A program made the translations under genes and the position numbers. From the NCBI GenBank assembly GCA_025936755.1, contig JAICSS010000021.1:1-47204 (forward strand): 47,204 nucleotides of DNA, written 5' to 3'. This stretch comes from Solirubrobacterales bacterium (lineage in GTDB: Bacteria; Actinomycetota; Thermoleophilia; Solirubrobacterales; 70-9). The notes under the pieces were generated by a model, which saw nothing but the letters and a program-made list of their open reading frames with translations, was not told the DNA's origin and searched no databases. Below, piece after piece: positions 6,860-14,750 of the stretch (its first letter is position 1; each line of letters opens with the position of its first letter).

Positions 6860-9800
6860 GTGTACGTCGAGCTGCACGCCCACTCCGCCTTCTCCTTCCT
6901 CGACGGCGCCTCGACCCCGATGGAGCTCGCCGCGGCCGCGGCCGCCCAGGGCTACCCCGCCTTCGCCCTCACCGACCACGACGGCCTCTGGGGCTCGATG
7001 GAGTTCGCCCACGCCTGCAAGGGCTTCGGCGTCCGCCCGATCACCGGCGCCGAGCTGACCCTTCGCTGCAGGCCCGCGGGTCCCGTCTCCGATCGGGGCC
7101 TCTCCCTACCGGGAGAGTCCTCCCGGTCGTCGCCACCCGCGGGAGAGACCGCTCATATAACGCTGTTAGTTGAAGACGAGACGGGTTACCGGAATTTGTG
7201 CCGGCTGCTCACCGCGGCCCACGCCCACACCCGCGACAACACGCCGCGGGCGCAGACCCAGCCGCGGGCGACGCTCAAGCAGGTGGAAGAGCACTCCGAG
7301 GGGCTCGTCTGCCTCTCCGGCTGCGCCCGCGACGGCGCCGTCGCGGGGGCCTTCGAACGGGGCGACACCGCGGCAGGAGAGAAACTGGCCCGCCGCCTCC
7401 TCGCCGCCTTCGGCCGCGATCGCTTCCGGATCGAGCTACAGCGGCCCTACTGGCGCCGCGATCGCGCCCGCAACCGCTGGCTGGCGCTGCTCGCCGAGCG
7501 CCTCGACGTCCCCTCCGTCGCCACCGGCAACCCCCACGCCCACGACCGCCGCCGCTCGCCGCTGCAGGACGCGCTGGTCGCGATCGGTCGCTGCGAGACG
7601 CTGGAGGAGTCCGAGCCCCACCGCCGCGGCAACTCGACCTCGGCCCTCACCTCGCCCGGGGCGATGGCCGCCCGCTTCGCCGAATACCCCGAGGCGGTGG
7701 CCGAGACCGAGCGCCTCGCCGAGCGGCTCGGCTTCGACCTCACCGAGCAGCTCGGCTACCGCTACCCCGGCAGCGAGGACCCCGGCGCCGACGCCGAGCT
7801 CGCCCGCCTCTGCAGCCACCGACTCGGCGGGCGCTACGCCGGCAACGCCCGCCTGCTCGAGGCGCAGTGGCGGCTGGAGGAGGAGCTGGCGACGATCCGC
7901 AAGCTCGGCCTCTCCGGCTTCTTCCTGCTGCACCGCGACCTGCTCGAGCTGGCGCGCGAGGTCGCCGCCGAGGTGCGCGGGCCGGAGTCGGCGCGCAACG
8001 TCCTGCCGCCGGGGCGGGGTCGCGGCTCCAGCGTCAGCTCGATCGTCTGCTACCTGACCGGCCTCTCCCACGTCGACCCGGTCGAGGCCGACCTCTTCTC
8101 CGGCCGCTTCCTCAACGAGGAAACGACCTCGATGCCGGACATCGACCTCGACTTCCCCCGCGACATCCGCGAGGTCCTGATCCCGCGCGTGCACGAGCGC
8201 TACGGCCGCGAGCACTCAGCCCTGGTCGCCGCCTTTCCGACCTACCGGCCGAAGGGCGCGGTCCGCGACCTCGGCAAGGCGCTGGGGCTGCCGCCGATGG
8301 AGATCGACAAGGTGGCGAAGACCGTCGGCTTCTTCGAGGGCGGGGCCGAGATCGAGCGCAATCTCCTCGCCGCCCTCGGAGCCGAGCGGGCGAAGGAGCC
8401 GCGCTGGCGGGTGCTGTTGAACCTGGCCGAGGAGATCATGGGCCTGCCGCGCCACTCCTCCCAGCACCCCGGCGGGATGGTTATCTCGACCCGGCCGCTG
8501 ATCGACGTCTGCCCGGTGGTCCCGGCGGCGATGGCGGGACGGCAGACGGTGCAGTGGGACAAGGACTCCTGCGCCGACGCCGGCTTCCTCAAGATCGACC
8601 TGCTGGGGCTGGGGATGCTCTCGGCGGTCGAGCGCTGCGTGGAGGAGATCGGCCGCGCCCGCGGCGAGCGCCTCGACCTCTCGCGGATCCCGCTCGACGA
8701 CTCCGAGACCTTCGAGTCGATCCGCGCCGCCGACACCACCGGCGTCTTCCAGATCGAGAGCCGGGCGCAGATGCAGATGCTGCCGCGGACCCAGCCCCGC
8801 GACCTCGACGACGTGATCGTGCAGGTGGCGCTGGTGCGGCCGGGCCCGATCCAGGGCGGCGCCATCCACCCCTATATAGAGAGGCGCAAGCTGCGGCGCG
8901 AGGACCCCGGCTACGAGATTCCCTACGAGCACCCGCTGCTGGAGCCGGTGCTGGAGGAGACGCTGGGGACGATCGTCTTCCAGGAGCAGGTGATCGAGGT
9001 GGCGATGGCGCTCTCCGGTTTCTCCTCCTCCGAGGCAGAGGGGCTGCGGCGGGCGATGAGCCGCAAGCGCTCCGAGCGGGCGATCGAAGAGCACCACCGG
9101 CGCTTCCTCGCCGGCGCCGCCGCCAACGGCGTCTCCGAGGAGATCGCCGAAAGGGTCTGGAACCAGATCAAGGGCTTCTCCGGCTTCGGCTTCCCCAAGG
9201 CCCACTCGGCCGCCTTCGGCCTGCTCGCCTACCAGTCCGCCTGGCTGCGGATCCACTACGGCCCCGAGTTCCTCTGCTCGCTGCTGAACGAGCAGCCGAT
9301 GGGCTTCTACCCGCCCGACTCGCTCGTCCACGAGGCCCAGCGCCGGGGGATCCGGGTGGCGCCGCCGGACGCCAACCGCAGCAACGCCCTCTGCCACGTG
9401 GAAACGCCGCGGGAAGAAGAGGGCGTGCGCGGCGGCCTCGTGGTGCGGATCGGCCTCGGTTACGTGAAGGGGGTGAAGGAGGAGGAGGTGGAGGCGCTGG
9501 TCGCCGAGCGCGAGCGCGGGGGTCCTTACAAGGGGATCGCCGAACTAGCCTCGCGCGCTGGCGCCGGGCTGCCGAGCCTGGAACGGCTGGCCTGGGCCGG
9601 CGCCCTCGACGGGATCCCCGCCGGCTCGGACGGCGATCGGCGCGAGGCGCTCTGGCGGGCCGGCGTCACCGCCGCCGGCCGGATCGGCGGCGACGGCACC
9701 CAGCTGGCGCTGCCGATGGAGCCGCCGCGGCCGCCGCGGCTGGAGCCGCTGGGCGAGTGGGGGAAGCTGATCGCCGACTACCGCTCGACCGGGATGACCG

Positions 9801-10240
9801 TCGCCAAGCACCCGATGAGGCTGCTGCGCTCCCGCCTCGACCCCCGCCTCGCCCGCACCTCCGACCTCGCCAAGATCGACCACGGCGCCACCGTCGAGAT
9901 CGCCGGCATGGTCACCGCCCGCCAGCGCCCCGAGACCGCTAACGGGATCACCTTCATGCTGCTCGAGGACGAGCGCGGCTCGGTCAACCTCGTCGTCCCG
10001 CCCCCCGTTTACGACCGCCACCGCACCCTCGTCCGCAACGCGCCCCTGCTTCGCGCCCGCGGCCGCCTCGAGCGGCGCGAAGGGTCGATCAACGTCGTCG
10101 TCTCGACGCTGGCCCCGCTGGAGCCGGCACCCACCGCGCCAAAGTCGAGCGACCCCGCGCCGCAGCCGCGGGAACCGGCGGTCGCCGAGCTACGCGCCGT
10201 CGCCCCTGCGGGTCACAGCTTCGGCCGCCGCGGCCGCTGA
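6860..10240 (+). CDS. dnaE2: error-prone DNA polymerase III alpha subunit, DnaE2
   Basis: The translesion replicative-type polymerase of the SOS mutasome. It begins with a PHP domain (YVELHAHSAFSFLDGAS, 2-18; FALTDHDGLWG), continues with the PolIII palm carrying PDIDLDF (426-432) and IDLLGLG with D580, the fingers and helix-hairpin-helix region, and a C-terminal OB fold (VEIAGMVTARQRPE, then LLEDERGSVNLVV). The length is 1126 residues, slightly long. GTG start, 3 nt after the DUF6504 stop. Residues 72-95 are an in-frame insertion encoded by a palindromic sequence (7073-7143) inside the PHP domain, followed by an AT-rich codon patch (7151-7198). The domain motifs on both sides remain intact, so the protein may still be functional. 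Confidence 0.95.
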   Translation: MYVELHAHSAFSFLDGASTPMELAAAAAAQGYPAFALTDHDGLWGSMEFAHACKGFGVRPITGAELTLRCRPAGPVSDRGLSLPGESSRSSPPAGETAHITLLVEDETGYRNLCRLLTAAHAHTRDNTPRAQTQPRATLKQVEEHSEGLVCLSGCARDGAVAGAFERGDTAAGEKLARRLLAAFGRDRFRIELQRPYWRRDRARNRWLALLAERLDVPSVATGNPHAHDRRRSPLQDALVAIGRCETLEESEPHRRGNSTSALTSPGAMAARFAEYPEAVAETERLAERLGFDLTEQLGYRYPGSEDPGADAELARLCSHRLGGRYAGNARLLEAQWRLEEELATIRKLGLSGFFLLHRDLLELAREVAAEVRGPESARNVLPPGRGRGSSVSSIVCYLTGLSHVDPVEADLFSGRFLNEETTSMPDIDLDFPRDIREVLIPRVHERYGREHSALVAAFPTYRPKGAVRDLGKALGLPPMEIDKVAKTVGFFEGGAEIERNLLAALGAERAKEPRWRVLLNLAEEIMGLPRHSSQHPGGMVISTRPLIDVCPVVPAAMAGRQTVQWDKDSCADAGFLKIDLLGLGMLSAVERCVEEIGRARGERLDLSRIPLDDSETFESIRAADTTGVFQIESRAQMQMLPRTQPRDLDDVIVQVALVRPGPIQGGAIHPYIERRKLRREDPGYEIPYEHPLLEPVLEETLGTIVFQEQVIEVAMALSGFSSSEAEGLRRAMSRKRSERAIEEHHRRFLAGAAANGVSEEIAERVWNQIKGFSGFGFPKAHSAAFGLLAYQSAWLRIHYGPEFLCSLLNEQPMGFYPPDSLVHEAQRRGIRVAPPDANRSNALCHVETPREEEGVRGGLVVRIGLGYVKGVKEEEVEALVAERERGGPYKGIAELASRAGAGLPSLERLAWAGALDGIPAGSDGDRREALWRAGVTAAGRIGGDGTQLALPMEPPRPPRLEPLGEWGKLIADYRSTGMTVAKHPMRLLRSRLDPRLARTSDLAKIDHGATVEIAGMVTARQRPETANGITFMLLEDERGSVNLVVPPPVYDRHRTLVRNAPLLRARGRLERREGSINVVVSTLAPLEPAPTAPKSSDPAPQPREPAVAELRAVAPAGHSFGRRGR
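7073..7143. repeat. palindromic insert inside dnaE2
   Basis: Outer arms CCCGCGGGT (7073-7081) and ACCCGCGGG (7135-7143) are exact reverse complements. Nested inside is a perfect hairpin CTCTCCC-TACC-GGGAGAG (7100-7117). The segment codes for 24 extra residues, rich in Ser, Pro and Gly, between two strands of the PHP domain that are normally joined by a short loop. Confidence 0.65.
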
Positions 10241-10256
10241 ACTGCAATCGGCTCGA

Positions 10257-10979
10257 CTATGGCGCTGTGATCGTCTCGATCCGAAAAGGGTCCCGCAGTG
10301 AATAGCGCCGCTCGAGGGCAAATCCCAAGGGGGCCAGCGGAGCCTTCTTTGGCACCTCGGCCATATCGAGCACGCCGAGCAGGCGGAGGGTCCGCAGACC
10401 CTTTCGCACCGTGTCGCGCGAAAGGCCATACCAGACAGCCCCTTGTTTCGTTGGGAGAATGAACTCGTCCCGCAGTGAAAGAGCAATGAGAAGGACGGCC
10501 TTCGCAGGTAGCCCCATCCGGTTGTGGAAGTTGCCTCGCCAATAGGCATAGGGCAATTTGAAGTAGTTGCCTTCTTTACCGGGATGGGAATAGGGATTTC
10601 CCGACCCATCCTCTTTCAGAAGCGTGACCTCCCGCAGCCGGCCCACTCTGCGGCTTTGGATGAGCTGCTGCTTCTCGAGCCATGACCACTGCTTGGAGAT
10701 CATCGAGCCGGCGCTGGGCTGATCGGTGACACCTAGGGCGCGAGCCCATACGGCGGCTGGAAAGCGGACATCGAAGGGGGGCGCGCTTGCCACCGCGTGG
10801 GCGAGGAGGTAGAGGTCCAGCGCCCGCGAGCGGTGGTTGTGCACGAAAGCCGCAATCGTCCCAGGCCCCCCACCCCTTTTCGGCGCTTGAACGAACGCTC
10901 GCCTGATCGGCACGTAATCCCTTCGCCCCGAGCGCTCGAGCAGAGCCTCGACCGTGTCTCTGGAAGTTGCAGTGGCCAA
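10257..10979 (-). CDS. winged-helix protein of unknown function (RepA-like pattern)
   Basis: A 240-residue protein with two probable winged-helix regions. The first lies at about 85-130 (FPAAVWARALGVTDQPSAGS, SMISKQWSWLEKQQLI). The second has NYFKLPYAYWRGNFHNRM, AKAVLLIALSLRD and GLSRDTVRKGLRTLRLLGVL. The pattern of a YFKLPYAYW strand followed by two helices and a DTVRKGLR recognition helix resembles replication-initiator-like proteins of mobile actinobacterial elements, but I cannot assign a family. The TTG start directly follows the TAA of the upstream gene (TAATTG), so the two are translationally coupled. Codon use is less GC-biased than in neighbouring genes, suggesting recent acquisition. 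Confidence 0.7.
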   Translation of the reverse strand: MATATSRDTVEALLERSGRRDYVPIRRAFVQAPKRGGGPGTIAAFVHNHRSRALDLYLLAHAVASAPPFDVRFPAAVWARALGVTDQPSAGSMISKQWSWLEKQQLIQSRRVGRLREVTLLKEDGSGNPYSHPGKEGNYFKLPYAYWRGNFHNRMGLPAKAVLLIALSLRDEFILPTKQGAVWYGLSRDTVRKGLRTLRLLGVLDMAEVPKKAPLAPLGFALERRYSLRDPFRIETITAP

Positions 10980-11201
10980 TTAGAGAGGACGGAAAGAGAC
11001 GATGTAGTAGGGCTCGTCATAGCGGCAGAGCATCCGCACCGAGCGTCCGTCTGGAAGGTCGCCATGTAGAATCATGTACTCGTTGCCACCAAGATTCGAT
11101 ACTGGTCCAAGGCGGGCGGCCTCGAGATCGGCTTCGGATACGCCAATCCGCTTCGCAAAAGCCTTTGCCCTACCGCCAAGGATGACTTCTCCAGCTCTCA
11201 T
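10980..11201 (-). CDS. small DUF4258-like protein, possible toxin
   Basis: A 73-residue protein. The helix GVSEADLEAARLGP (19-32) followed by strands ending GRSVRMLCRYDEPYYIVSF (52-70) resembles the DUF4258 / RelE-like small-toxin pattern (helix, then two C-terminal beta strands with a final hydrophobic strand). The match is by eye and weak. It is the first gene of a coupled pair with the winged-helix gene, and diverges from a DUF2283 gene at 11400; DUF2283 and DUF4258 genes are often found next to each other. The ATG start has only a weak purine-rich upstream signal. Base composition is lower in GC than the surroundings. Confidence 0.6.
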   Translation of the reverse strand: MRAGEVILGGRAKAFAKRIGVSEADLEAARLGPVSNLGGNEYMILHGDLPDGRSVRMLCRYDEPYYIVSFRPL

Positions 11202-11283
11202 TGCTCTTCGAGCTTACCGCATGCCAGTGCAGGACATTGTCATCTCACTTGAATTCACTTGCCGTTCGAGCGACAGCTATATA

Positions 11284-11305
11284 AGCACTGGTAAGTCCCA
11301 GTGCT
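11284..11305. promoter_or_regulatory. 8-bp inverted repeat in the divergent control region, candidate operator
   Basis: AGCACTGG and CCAGTGCT are exact reverse complements separated by TAAGTC. The repeat directly follows a TATATA sequence (11279-11284), which could serve as a -10 element for the minus-strand pair. It lies in the 198-nt gap between the DUF4258-like gene and the DUF2283 gene; nothing else was recognised there apart from the -10 box at 11388. Confidence 0.4.
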
Positions 11306-11387
11306 AGTCCCAGCAAGAACCGATTCGGCTGACGTCGCAGCCGTCGCGCCTGTCTCCGCTGGCGTCCAGAGCCCTTCCCGGCCCGCC

Positions 11388-11393
11388 TACTAT
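11388..11393 (+). promoter_or_regulatory. -10 box of the DUF2283 gene, leaderless
   Basis: TACTAT followed by 6 nt and ATG at 11400. Confidence 0.55.
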
Positions 11394-11399
11394 GGGGAC

Positions 11400-11651
11400 A
11401 TGAGCATCCGAATCGAGCAGTACGACGGCGGAGAGGTTCTTTACCTTGCCCTGGACCCCGATGGGGCCTGGTCGCACTCTGAATTTCCCGATGAGCTGAT
11501 CACCCTGGATTACAACTCCCAGGGGGGCCTGATTGGAATGGAGTTGGTGGGCTCGGTCGCCCGGCGATCCGCCGAGGGACTTCTGGAGGCTCTGGTTGGC
11601 CCCGAAGCCGACCAGGAGTTACGGGAGAAGCTTTCCGCGGTGCTCGGATAG
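11400..11651 (+). CDS. DUF2283 family protein
   Basis: An 83-residue protein of the DUF2283 family. The family pattern is clear: YDGGEVLYLALDP (8-20), a short loop, LITLDYNSQGGLIGMELVGS (31-50), then an alpha-helical tail. Members are small, often near putative toxin genes and sometimes suggested as antitoxins, though the function is not established. The start at ATG 11400 is chosen over a longer frame from 11301 because the extra 33 residues are low-complexity and a TACTAT -10 box lies 6 nt before 11400. Confidence 0.8.
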   Translation: MSIRIEQYDGGEVLYLALDPDGAWSHSEFPDELITLDYNSQGGLIGMELVGSVARRSAEGLLEALVGPEADQELREKLSAVLG

Positions 11652-11812
11652 CGAAGCACAGGGGCCACAGGATCCGTGAGGCGACCGCCTTCGTCGTCCG
11701 TCCCGCCGACACCGAAGGTGGTTATCCTCGATGGCCCGCCCGCGCCGCCGACCCCGCAGCGCGGAAACCATCGTCCGGCGCTTCGGCCTACCAGTCCAGG
11801 AGTCCTACCTGC

Positions 11813-13279
11813 ATGCACACCATCGAGAACGATCGCACCCGCTGGCTTGCCCTCTACGTCCTCTGCGCGGGGATGCTGATGATCGTTCTCGACGCGACGA
11901 TCGTCAACGTCGCCCTGCCCTCGATCCAGGACGACCTCGGCTTCTCCCAGAACAAGCTCGCCTGGGTGATCAACGCCTACATGATCCCCTTCGGCGGCCT
12001 GCTCCTCCTGGCCGGTCGGATGGGAGATCTGCTCGGCCAGCGCCGGGTGTTCCTCTTCGGCCTCGCCATCTTCACGACCGCCTCGCTCGTCTGCGCCGTC
12101 TCGCAAAGCCAGGAGATGCTGGTCGGCGCCCGCTTCGTCCAGGGCATCGGCGGGGCCCTCTCCTCGGCGGTGATCCTGGGGATGATCGTGACGATGTTCC
12201 CCCAGCCCGCCGACCAGGCGAAGGCGATCGGCGTCTACGGGTTCGTCGCCTCGGCCGGCGGCTCGATCGGCCTGCTCCTCGGCGGCGTCCTCACCGACGC
12301 GATCAGCTGGCACTGGATCTTCCTCATCAACCTGCCGATCGGGATCGCGGTCGCCCTCCTCGCTCGGCGCCTCGTCGCCAACCCGGACGGGATCGGCCTC
12401 AGCGCCGGCGCCGACTTTCCGGGAGCGGTGCTGCTGACCAGCTCGCTGATGCTCGGCGTCTTCACGATCCTGCAGATCGAAAAGTGGGGCTGGGGCGACA
12501 CCCGGACCCTCGTCCTCAGCGCGGTCTCGGCGCTGCTGCTGGCGCTGTTCATCCACCGCCAGGCGACGATCGCCAACCCGCTGATGCCGCTGCGGCTCTT
12601 CCGCTCCCGCAACGTCGCCGGCGCCAACGTCCTGCAGGCGCTGCTCGTCGCCGGCATGTTCGGGATGTTCTTCCTCGCAGCCCTCTACCTGCAGCGGGTG
12701 CTCGGCTACAGCCCGCTGGAGGTCGGCCTCGCCTTCCTGCCGACGACGATCGTGATGGGCTCGCTCTCGCTCGGGTTCTCGGAAAGGCTGATCATGCGCT
12801 TCGGCCCGCGCACGACCCTGATCCCGGGCGTTTGCCTCGTCGTCGTCGCCCTCCTCCTCTTCGCCCGCACCCCGGTCGACGGCAACTACGCGACCGACCT
12901 GCTGCCGCCGTTCCTGCTGATCGGGATCGGCGTCGGCACCTCGTTCCCGGCGATCATGACGCTGGCGATGTCGGGGGCGACTCCGGAGGACGCCGGCCTC
13001 GCCTCCGGGCTGGTCAACACCAGCATGCAGGTGGGCGGCTCGATCGGCCTGGCCGTGCTGGCGACCCTCTCGACCGAGCACACCAGCTCGCTGCTCGCTG
13101 ACGGCCAGGGACATCTGCAGGCGCTCAACTCCGGCTACCACGTCGCCTACCTGATCGGCGCGGGCTTGGCCGCGATCGCGGTGGCGATCGCGGTCTTCGT
13201 TCTGCGCTCGCCGCGACCGCAGGAGCTGCCGGCGCCGCAGGAAGGCCAGCCCGACCCCGCCTTCTCCGAGGCTGGTTAG
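11813..13279 (+). CDS. MFS multidrug exporter, DHA2 (14-TM) family
   Basis: A 488-residue integral membrane proton/drug antiporter of the EmrB/QacA type. The N-terminus shows the family motif VLDATIVNVALPSIQDDLGF at 25-44, then WVINAYMIPFGGLLLLAGRM with the conserved loop 2-3 signature GRMGDLLGQRRVF, and motif-C-like glycines GSIGLLLGGVLTD. About 14 hydrophobic segments are visible. An AGGAG ribosome binding site lies about 10 nt before the ATG, unlike the leaderless neighbours. Substrate unknown; no dedicated regulator is adjacent. Confidence 0.93.
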   Translation: MHTIENDRTRWLALYVLCAGMLMIVLDATIVNVALPSIQDDLGFSQNKLAWVINAYMIPFGGLLLLAGRMGDLLGQRRVFLFGLAIFTTASLVCAVSQSQEMLVGARFVQGIGGALSSAVILGMIVTMFPQPADQAKAIGVYGFVASAGGSIGLLLGGVLTDAISWHWIFLINLPIGIAVALLARRLVANPDGIGLSAGADFPGAVLLTSSLMLGVFTILQIEKWGWGDTRTLVLSAVSALLLALFIHRQATIANPLMPLRLFRSRNVAGANVLQALLVAGMFGMFFLAALYLQRVLGYSPLEVGLAFLPTTIVMGSLSLGFSERLIMRFGPRTTLIPGVCLVVVALLLFARTPVDGNYATDLLPPFLLIGIGVGTSFPAIMTLAMSGATPEDAGLASGLVNTSMQVGGSIGLAVLATLSTEHTSSLLADGQGHLQALNSGYHVAYLIGAGLAAIAVAIAVFVLRSPRPQELPAPQEGQPDPAFSEAG

Positions 13280-13295
13280 GCGACTGGCCGGGCCG

Positions 13296-13649
13296 CTAGC
13301 CGCGGTCGATCGGGGCCGACTCGAGCACGCCGAGGATCTGCGTCACCCGGCAGACCAGCAACCGCTCCTCGTCGACTTCGACCCAGGCGCCGGCGCTGGA
13401 GGGGAAGACGACGTGGTCGCCGGGCTCGACCGGCATCTCGACGCCGGCGCCCGCCCACCAGTCGAGGCCGGGACCGACGGCGAGGACGATGCCCTGCTCG
13501 GGCGGCGGCTCGTGGGTCCCCGGCGGCACGACCAGCCCGGAGCGGCGGACCCGGTCCTGATCCAGCTCCTTGATCACGATCTGGTCGAAGAGCGGCCGCA
13601 GCCGATGGCGGACCGACTCGGTCGGGTCGGGGCGTTGGGCGGTTCCCAT
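13296..13649 (-). CDS. GroES-fold (Cpn10-like) protein
   Basis: A 117-residue protein whose residues 18-105 follow the Cpn10 beta-barrel: LRPLFDQIVIKELDQD, RRSGLVVPPGTHEPPPEQGI with the mobile-loop-like Gly/Pro segment, VLAVGPG, MPVEPGDHVVFPSS, and a C-terminal ERLLVCRVTQILGVL. GroES is normally about 97 residues and lies beside groEL; here there is no groEL, there is an N-terminal extension of about 17 residues, and the GroEL-binding loop lacks the usual Ile-Val/Leu motif. It may be a divergent paralogue rather than the housekeeping co-chaperonin. Confidence 0.8.
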   Translation of the reverse strand: MGTAQRPDPTESVRHRLRPLFDQIVIKELDQDRVRRSGLVVPPGTHEPPPEQGIVLAVGPGLDWWAGAGVEMPVEPGDHVVFPSSAGAWVEVDEERLLVCRVTQILGVLESAPIDRG

Positions 13650-13677
13650 CGCGTTAAGTCTGCCGGATAGCGGGGAT

Positions 13678-13683
13678 TAGGAT
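13678..13683 (+). promoter_or_regulatory. -10 box of the LapA-like gene, leaderless
   Basis: TAGGAT followed by 6 nt and ATG at 13690. Confidence 0.5.
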
Positions 13684-13689
13684 CGTGCG

Positions 13690-13929
13690 ATGCAGCAGGA
13701 GAAGAAGCCGGTCAACTGGCGCGCCTGGCTGGTCGGCGTCCTCAGCGCCCTGGTCCTGATCGTCGCCCTGCAGAACTCGCAGGAGGTCAGCTTCGAAGTC
13801 CTCTTCGCCAGCTTCAAGGCGCCGCTGATCGTCGTCATCCTCCTCGCCGCGGCGATCGGGGCGCTGATCGGCTACGTCGCCCCGCTCGTCCGCCGCCACC
13901 GTCGCGAGGAGAGACGGAACAGCCCTTGA
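13690..13929 (+). CDS. LapA-domain (DUF1049) small membrane protein
   Basis: A 79-residue protein with two transmembrane helices, about 11-27 (AWLVGVLSALVLIVALQ) and 43-66 (APLIVVILLAAAIGALIGYV), linked by the family hallmark NSQEVSFEVLFASF (28-41), and a basic cytoplasmic tail. This matches LapA/YciS-type proteins; in enterobacteria the relative is involved in lipopolysaccharide assembly, a role that cannot carry over directly to an actinobacterium. Divergent from the GroES-like gene. Confidence 0.85.
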   Translation: MQQEKKPVNWRAWLVGVLSALVLIVALQNSQEVSFEVLFASFKAPLIVVILLAAAIGALIGYVAPLVRRHRREERRNSP

Positions 13930-13976
13930 TCTTTTAAGCTTTCCTGTGCAATGGGAAGCCAGCGAGGGAGAGGGAG

Positions 13977-14750
13977 ATGACGGTTCTTCAGGAGGACATT
14001 CCGCAGGACTGGTACGAGACGGCGTTCACCGGGATGAGCGCCGAGATGGCCTGGACCGAGCGCACCGAGTCCGAAATCAAGCGCGCCCTGACGATGCTGC
14101 GCCCCCATGGGGGAGAGCGGATCCTCGACCTCGCTTGCGGCACCGGCCGCCACTCGCTGGAGCTGGTGCGCCAGGGCTTCTCCGTCGTCGGCGTCGAGAT
14201 CGGCGAGGAACTGGTGGAGATCGCCCGCAAGGACGCGGCCGAGCAGGGGCTCGAGGCCGAGTTCATCCAGGCCGACCTGCGCGAGCTCGAGTTCGAGGCC
14301 GAGTTCGACGTCGTCCTCAACCTCAACGACGGCGCGGTCGGCTACTTCGAGACCGACGAGGAGAACCACCGCACCTTCGAGGTGATCTCCCGGGCGCTGA
14401 AGCCCGGCGGCCAGAACCTGATCCAGGTCCCCAACGTCCTCTACGCCCGCGCCCGCCTGCCGCAGCGCTCGTGGATCCCCAGCGAGAGCATGGTCGAACT
14501 CGTCGAGCACCGCTGGAACAAGAAGAACAGCTACATGGAAGGGGCGATGATCCCGGTCCGTTTCGGCGAGGTCCTCGAGAACCTCGACAAACGGATCGAA
14601 TTCCGCCAGCGCCTCTACGCGGTCGAGGAGCTGCGCGAGATCTACGACTCGGTCGGGATGAGCCTCGAGCGGGTCTTCCACGGCAACGGCCGCCCGAAGG
14701 AACCGACCGAGAACCAGTTCGAGATCTTCGCCAGCGCTAGGAAGAGCTAG
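13977..14750 (+). CDS. class I SAM-dependent methyltransferase
   Basis: A 257-residue cytoplasmic methyltransferase. Motif I is RILDLACGTGRHSLEL at about 45-60, followed by VVGVEIGEELVEIARK (motif II acidic residue), a motif III-like ADLRELEFEAEFDVVLNLND, and a loop ending LKPGGQNLIQVPN. The substrate cannot be read from the sequence. The ATG is preceded by a strong purine-rich GAGGGAGAGGGAG ribosome binding site. Its last 14 nt overlap the 3' end of the convergent gene at 14737. Confidence 0.9.
   Translation: MTVLQEDIPQDWYETAFTGMSAEMAWTERTESEIKRALTMLRPHGGERILDLACGTGRHSLELVRQGFSVVGVEIGEELVEIARKDAAEQGLEAEFIQADLRELEFEAEFDVVLNLNDGAVGYFETDEENHRTFEVISRALKPGGQNLIQVPNVLYARARLPQRSWIPSESMVELVEHRWNKKNSYMEGAMIPVRFGEVLENLDKRIEFRQRLYAVEELREIYDSVGMSLERVFHGNGRPKEPTENQFEIFASARKS

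Noticed and set aside
13296-13649. Housekeeping groES
   Set aside because: No groEL neighbour, N-terminal extension and divergent mobile loop; kept only as GroES-fold.
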